Assembly: GCA_041635475.1 (NCBI GenBank)
Contig: JBFKVA010000054.1
Span: 1-15,081, forward strand
From: GCA-020352575 sp041635475
GTDB lineage: Bacteria > Actinomycetota > Acidimicrobiia > Spongiisociales > JAENVV01
Length of the DNA stretch: 15,081 bases
Direction: 5' to 3'
Shown: positions 12,884 to 15,081 of the stretch, one piece after another
How positions within the stretch are numbered: the stretch's first letter is position 1
Layout of the letters: each line of letters opens with the position of its first letter
Made by a program: the position numbers and the translations under genes
The notes under the pieces: generated by a model
Database searches by the model: none
The model's input: the letters and a program-made list of their open reading frames with translations, nothing else
Told to the model about the DNA's origin: nothing

Positions 12884-13737
12884 TTGGCCCTCCCCAGGAG
12901 GCCGGCCGGTCGCAGGAGGATTGTCAGGGCAGCCGCCACCAGCAGCACGATGGTCGTGATGAACGTCCCGATGTAGAAGGAGCTGATCGTGTTGACGACG
13001 CCGAGGATGATCCCGGCCAGGAACGACCCGGCCACGCTTCCCAGCCCACCCACGACCGACACGATGAGGGCGAGGATCGTGAACGTGATGCCCGCCGTCG
13101 CCCCCACCGGCGATGTCATCGACCTGGTCACCGCCACCAGGCCGGCCAGGAGACCGCTGAGGGCGAAGATGAGCGTGCGGACCGACGCCGGGTTGATGCC
13201 CACCATGCGGGCACCCTCCTCGTCCTGGATGACGGATCGCACCGCCTTGCCGATGGTCGTGTAGCGGAAGAAGGCGACGAGCAGTCCCCCGGCGAGGAGC
13301 GTCACCGCCGTCGCCCACAGGCTGCCGACCCGCATGGGGACGCCGAGGATGGGGATGGGCGCCCCGCTGATGTTGATGCGCAAGGACACGAGCGGGACCT
13401 TCCAGGCGAGGAGGCCGTCGATGATGAAACCGACCCCGAGGGTGAGGAGAAGGCCGAGCAGGACTCGTTCTTCGCCGTGCTCGCGGTACACGGCGCGCAT
13501 GAGGGTCCCATCGAGGAGGAGGCCCACCAGGGCCCCCACGACGAGGCCGATCGCCACGGCGAGGCCGACGGAGAGGCCGGCGTCGGTCGCCAGCGCCACC
13601 GCGATGGCTGCCACCACGGCCATCTGACCGTGGGCGAGGTTGAGGACGCCACCAAGGCCGTAGACGAGGGTGAAGCCCGCTCCCAGCAGCCCGAACTGGA
13701 GGCCGAGGACGATTCCGTCGAGGAAGACAGCGGTCAT
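12880..13737 (-). CDS. livH: Branched-chain-type ABC transporter permease LivH
   Basis: The 285-residue inner-membrane protein pairs with LivM to form the translocation path. It starts with LDGIVLGLQFGLLGAGFTLVYGLGGVLNLAHGQM, the LivH signature. The cytosolic coupling loop IQDEEGARMVGINPASVR follows around the middle, then SGLLAGLVAVTRS and IVSVVGGLGSVAGSFLAGIILG, another hallmark. About eight hydrophobic segments are seen. ATG 13737 overlaps the livF stop as ATGA, so translation is coupled on both sides. Confidence 0.93.
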   Translation of the reverse strand: MTAVFLDGIVLGLQFGLLGAGFTLVYGLGGVLNLAHGQMAVVAAIAVALATDAGLSVGLAVAIGLVVGALVGLLLDGTLMRAVYREHGEERVLLGLLLTLGVGFIIDGLLAWKVPLVSLRINISGAPIPILGVPMRVGSLWATAVTLLAGGLLVAFFRYTTIGKAVRSVIQDEEGARMVGINPASVRTLIFALSGLLAGLVAVTRSMTSPVGATAGITFTILALIVSVVGGLGSVAGSFLAGIILGVVNTISSFYIGTFITTIVLLVAAALTILLRPAGLLGRAK

Positions 13738-14432
13738 GCGATCCCCAGGTATGCGCGCCGGACTTCCGGGTTTCGCTCGAGGTCCCCGGCCGTCCCCTCG
13801 AGTTGGATACGGCCGTTTTCGAGCACGTACCCCCGGTCGGCCAGGCCGAGGGCCAGCGGCACCTGCTGTTCGGCCACGAGCAGGGTGAGGCCCTGGGCCT
13901 TGAGCCGGGCGAGGGCGGCGTAGGCATCCTTGGCCAGCCGGGGGGCAAGGCCGGTGGTCGGTTCGTCGAGCATGAGCAGCTTCGGCTTGGACATGAGGGC
14001 TCGACCGACCGCGAGCATCTGCTGCTCACCACCACTCATGGTGCCTGCGTGCTGGTCGAGGCGCTCGCGGAGTCGGGGAAAGAGGTCGAAGACGAGGTCG
14101 AGGCGATCGCTGTCGGGCCGCCGGGGGAAGGCGCCGAGCTCGAGGTTCTCCCTCACCGACATCTGAGGGAAGAGGTGCCGCTCGGCGGGCACGTAGGCGA
14201 TGCCGCCCCGGGCGATGCGGTAGGCCGCTCGCCCCGTGATCGCCTCTCCGGCGAAGGTGATGGTGCCGGCGGCGGGGGTGAGCAGGCCGCACAGCGCCCT
14301 GAAGACGGTTGTCTTGCCGGCTCCGTTGGAGCCGATGATCGTCACCGCCTCCCCGTCGGCAACGGTGAACGCGATGTCGTGGACGACAGGCTCACCGTGG
14401 TAGCCCGCGGTCAATCCTTCGATGTCAAGCAC
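13734..14432 (-). CDS. livF: Branched-chain-type ABC transporter ATPase LivF
   Basis: This cytosolic nucleotide-binding subunit powers the LivHM permease. The product has 232 residues, standard for LivF. Walker A is GSNGAGKT at 34-41, the Q-loop region contains YVPAERHLFPQMSVRENL, the ABC signature is SGGEQ at 133-137, Walker B is LLMLDEP at 152-158, and the switch region is VAEQQ. The C-terminus ends RRAYLGIA, the short LivF tail. The start is GTG, lying inside the last codons of livG with an 8-nt overlap. All catalytic motifs are intact. Confidence 0.94.
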   Translation of the reverse strand: MLDIEGLTAGYHGEPVVHDIAFTVADGEAVTIIGSNGAGKTTVFRALCGLLTPAAGTITFAGEAITGRAAYRIARGGIAYVPAERHLFPQMSVRENLELGAFPRRPDSDRLDLVFDLFPRLRERLDQHAGTMSGGEQQMLAVGRALMSKPKLLMLDEPTTGLAPRLAKDAYAALARLKAQGLTLLVAEQQVPLALGLADRGYVLENGRIQLEGTAGDLERNPEVRRAYLGIA

Positions 14433-15081
14433 TGGCGCCTGCCTCCATGCCCAGGTAGGCCTCGACGACCTTGGGGTCGCGCATCACGACGGCGGGATCG
14501 CCCTCGGCGAGGATGGACCCGAAGTCGAGGACGACGATGCGCTCTGCGAGGCTCATGACGGCCTTCATGACGTGCTCCACCCAGATGACCGTCACCCCGA
14601 GCTGATCGCGCACGGTGCGAACGATCTCGATGGATGCGGCCAGCTCGGTGTCGTTGAGCCCGGCCATGACCTCGTCGATGAGGAGGAGTCGGGGGTGGCC
14701 GGCGATGGCCCGTGCCATGGCCAGGAACCTCTGTTCGTGGAGGTTGAGGTTGCCGACGGACTCCTCGGCGTGGTCGGCGAGCCCGACGAACTCGAGTGCC
14801 TCCATGGCCCTCGCTCGGGACTCCGACTCCGACAGGGTCCCCGCGGAACCGCCGAACATCGCGCCCAGGACGGCGTTGCCCAGGACGGACATCGACTCGA
14901 ACATACGGGGGGTCTGGAGGACCGTGGCAATGCCCCGCTGGCGGATCTCGTGTGGGCGGAGCCCGCCGATCTCCTTGCCTTCGAACGACACGGAACCGGC
15001 CGTCGGTTGCAGCAAGCCGCTGACGAGCTTGAGGAGCGTGCTCTTGCCTGCCCCGTTGGGGCCGACGATGGCGAGGATCTC
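14425..15081 (-). CDS. livG: Branched-chain-type ABC transporter ATPase LivG (N-terminus beyond window)
   Basis: This is the second ATPase of the importer. 218 residues are visible and the reading frame runs off the right edge, so some 20-40 N-terminal residues are missing. Walker A GPNGAGKST is at 15037-15063, the Q-loop is near VLQTPRMFESMSVLGN, and the C-terminal YLG tail is present. Two motifs are variant: the ABC signature reads LNLHEQ (14731-14748) where most ABC ATPases have LSGGQ, and Walker B is followed by DEVMAGL where DEPMAGL is usual. Relaxed signatures are known in LivG proteins, so it is probably functional. It is the first visible gene of the liv operon. Confidence 0.92.
   Translation of the reverse strand, partial: EILAIVGPNGAGKSTLLKLVSGLLQPTAGSVSFEGKEIGGLRPHEIRQRGIATVLQTPRMFESMSVLGNAVLGAMFGGSAGTLSESESRARAMEALEFVGLADHAEESVGNLNLHEQRFLAMARAIAGHPRLLLIDEVMAGLNDTELAASIEIVRTVRDQLGVTVIWVEHVMKAVMSLAERIVVLDFGSILAEGDPAVVMRDPKVVEAYLGMEAGASA

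Noticed and set aside
11891..14035. 714-codon frame suggesting a long LivM fusion
   Set aside because: The extra N-terminal part is an Arg/Pro/Gly-rich out-of-frame reading of livH and livF. LivM starts at GTG 12883, overlapping the livH stop.

Overview
The window reads as chromosomal DNA of a high-GC actinobacterium. Coding is dense, several start codons are GTG, genes overlap as GTGA/ATGA, the class II aldolase resembles mycobacterial ones, and many start codons sit a few bases after a TANNNT -10 box, as in leaderless actinobacterial genes. A member of the Acidimicrobiia or a relative is my best guess, but no taxonomic marker is present.

Layout. From 1 to 3,640 there is a DUF454 membrane protein (-) ending at a heptamer tandem repeat, then, divergently, class II fructose-bisphosphate aldolase, the NhaA Na+/H+ antiporter, a 57-residue zinc-ribbon protein translationally coupled to nhaA, and a thioredoxin-like protein. 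From 3,638 to 5,646 (-) lies a two-gene fatty-acyl-CoA module, a MaoC-type enoyl-CoA hydratase followed 2 nt later by a long-chain-type acyl-CoA dehydrogenase, behind a TetR-style palindrome. From 5,769 to 7,792 (+) are a DMT/EamA exporter and a CorA metal channel.

From 7,788 to 9,702 comes the most unusual region. A stand-alone 5'-3' exonuclease/flap-endonuclease gene (-) is intact, but its last 48 codons and stop codon are present a second time next to corA. Between the two copies sits one gene for a membrane-anchored secreted protein of unknown function with lower GC. The copies differ at 9 of 151 bases, 7 of them silent third positions. This looks like a 1,043-bp insertion that brought its own, already diverged, version of the exonuclease 3' end.

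From 9,782 to 11,867 (+) an Rrf2-family regulator with an Fe-S-type cysteine set precedes a benzoate-CoA-ligase-family enzyme. A perfect 9-9-9 inverted repeat lies in the Rrf2 promoter. From 11,891 to the right edge (-) are livG-livF-livH-livM, four overlapping genes of a branched-chain-amino-acid-type ABC importer; no binding protein is in view and livG is cut by the window edge. The importer could feed either amino-acid or aromatic-acid catabolism; the adjacent aryl-CoA ligase makes the latter worth considering.

No rRNA, tRNA, CRISPR array, transposase or integrase was seen. No gene-free stretch exceeds 300 bp; the largest is the 478-606 divergent promoter region.
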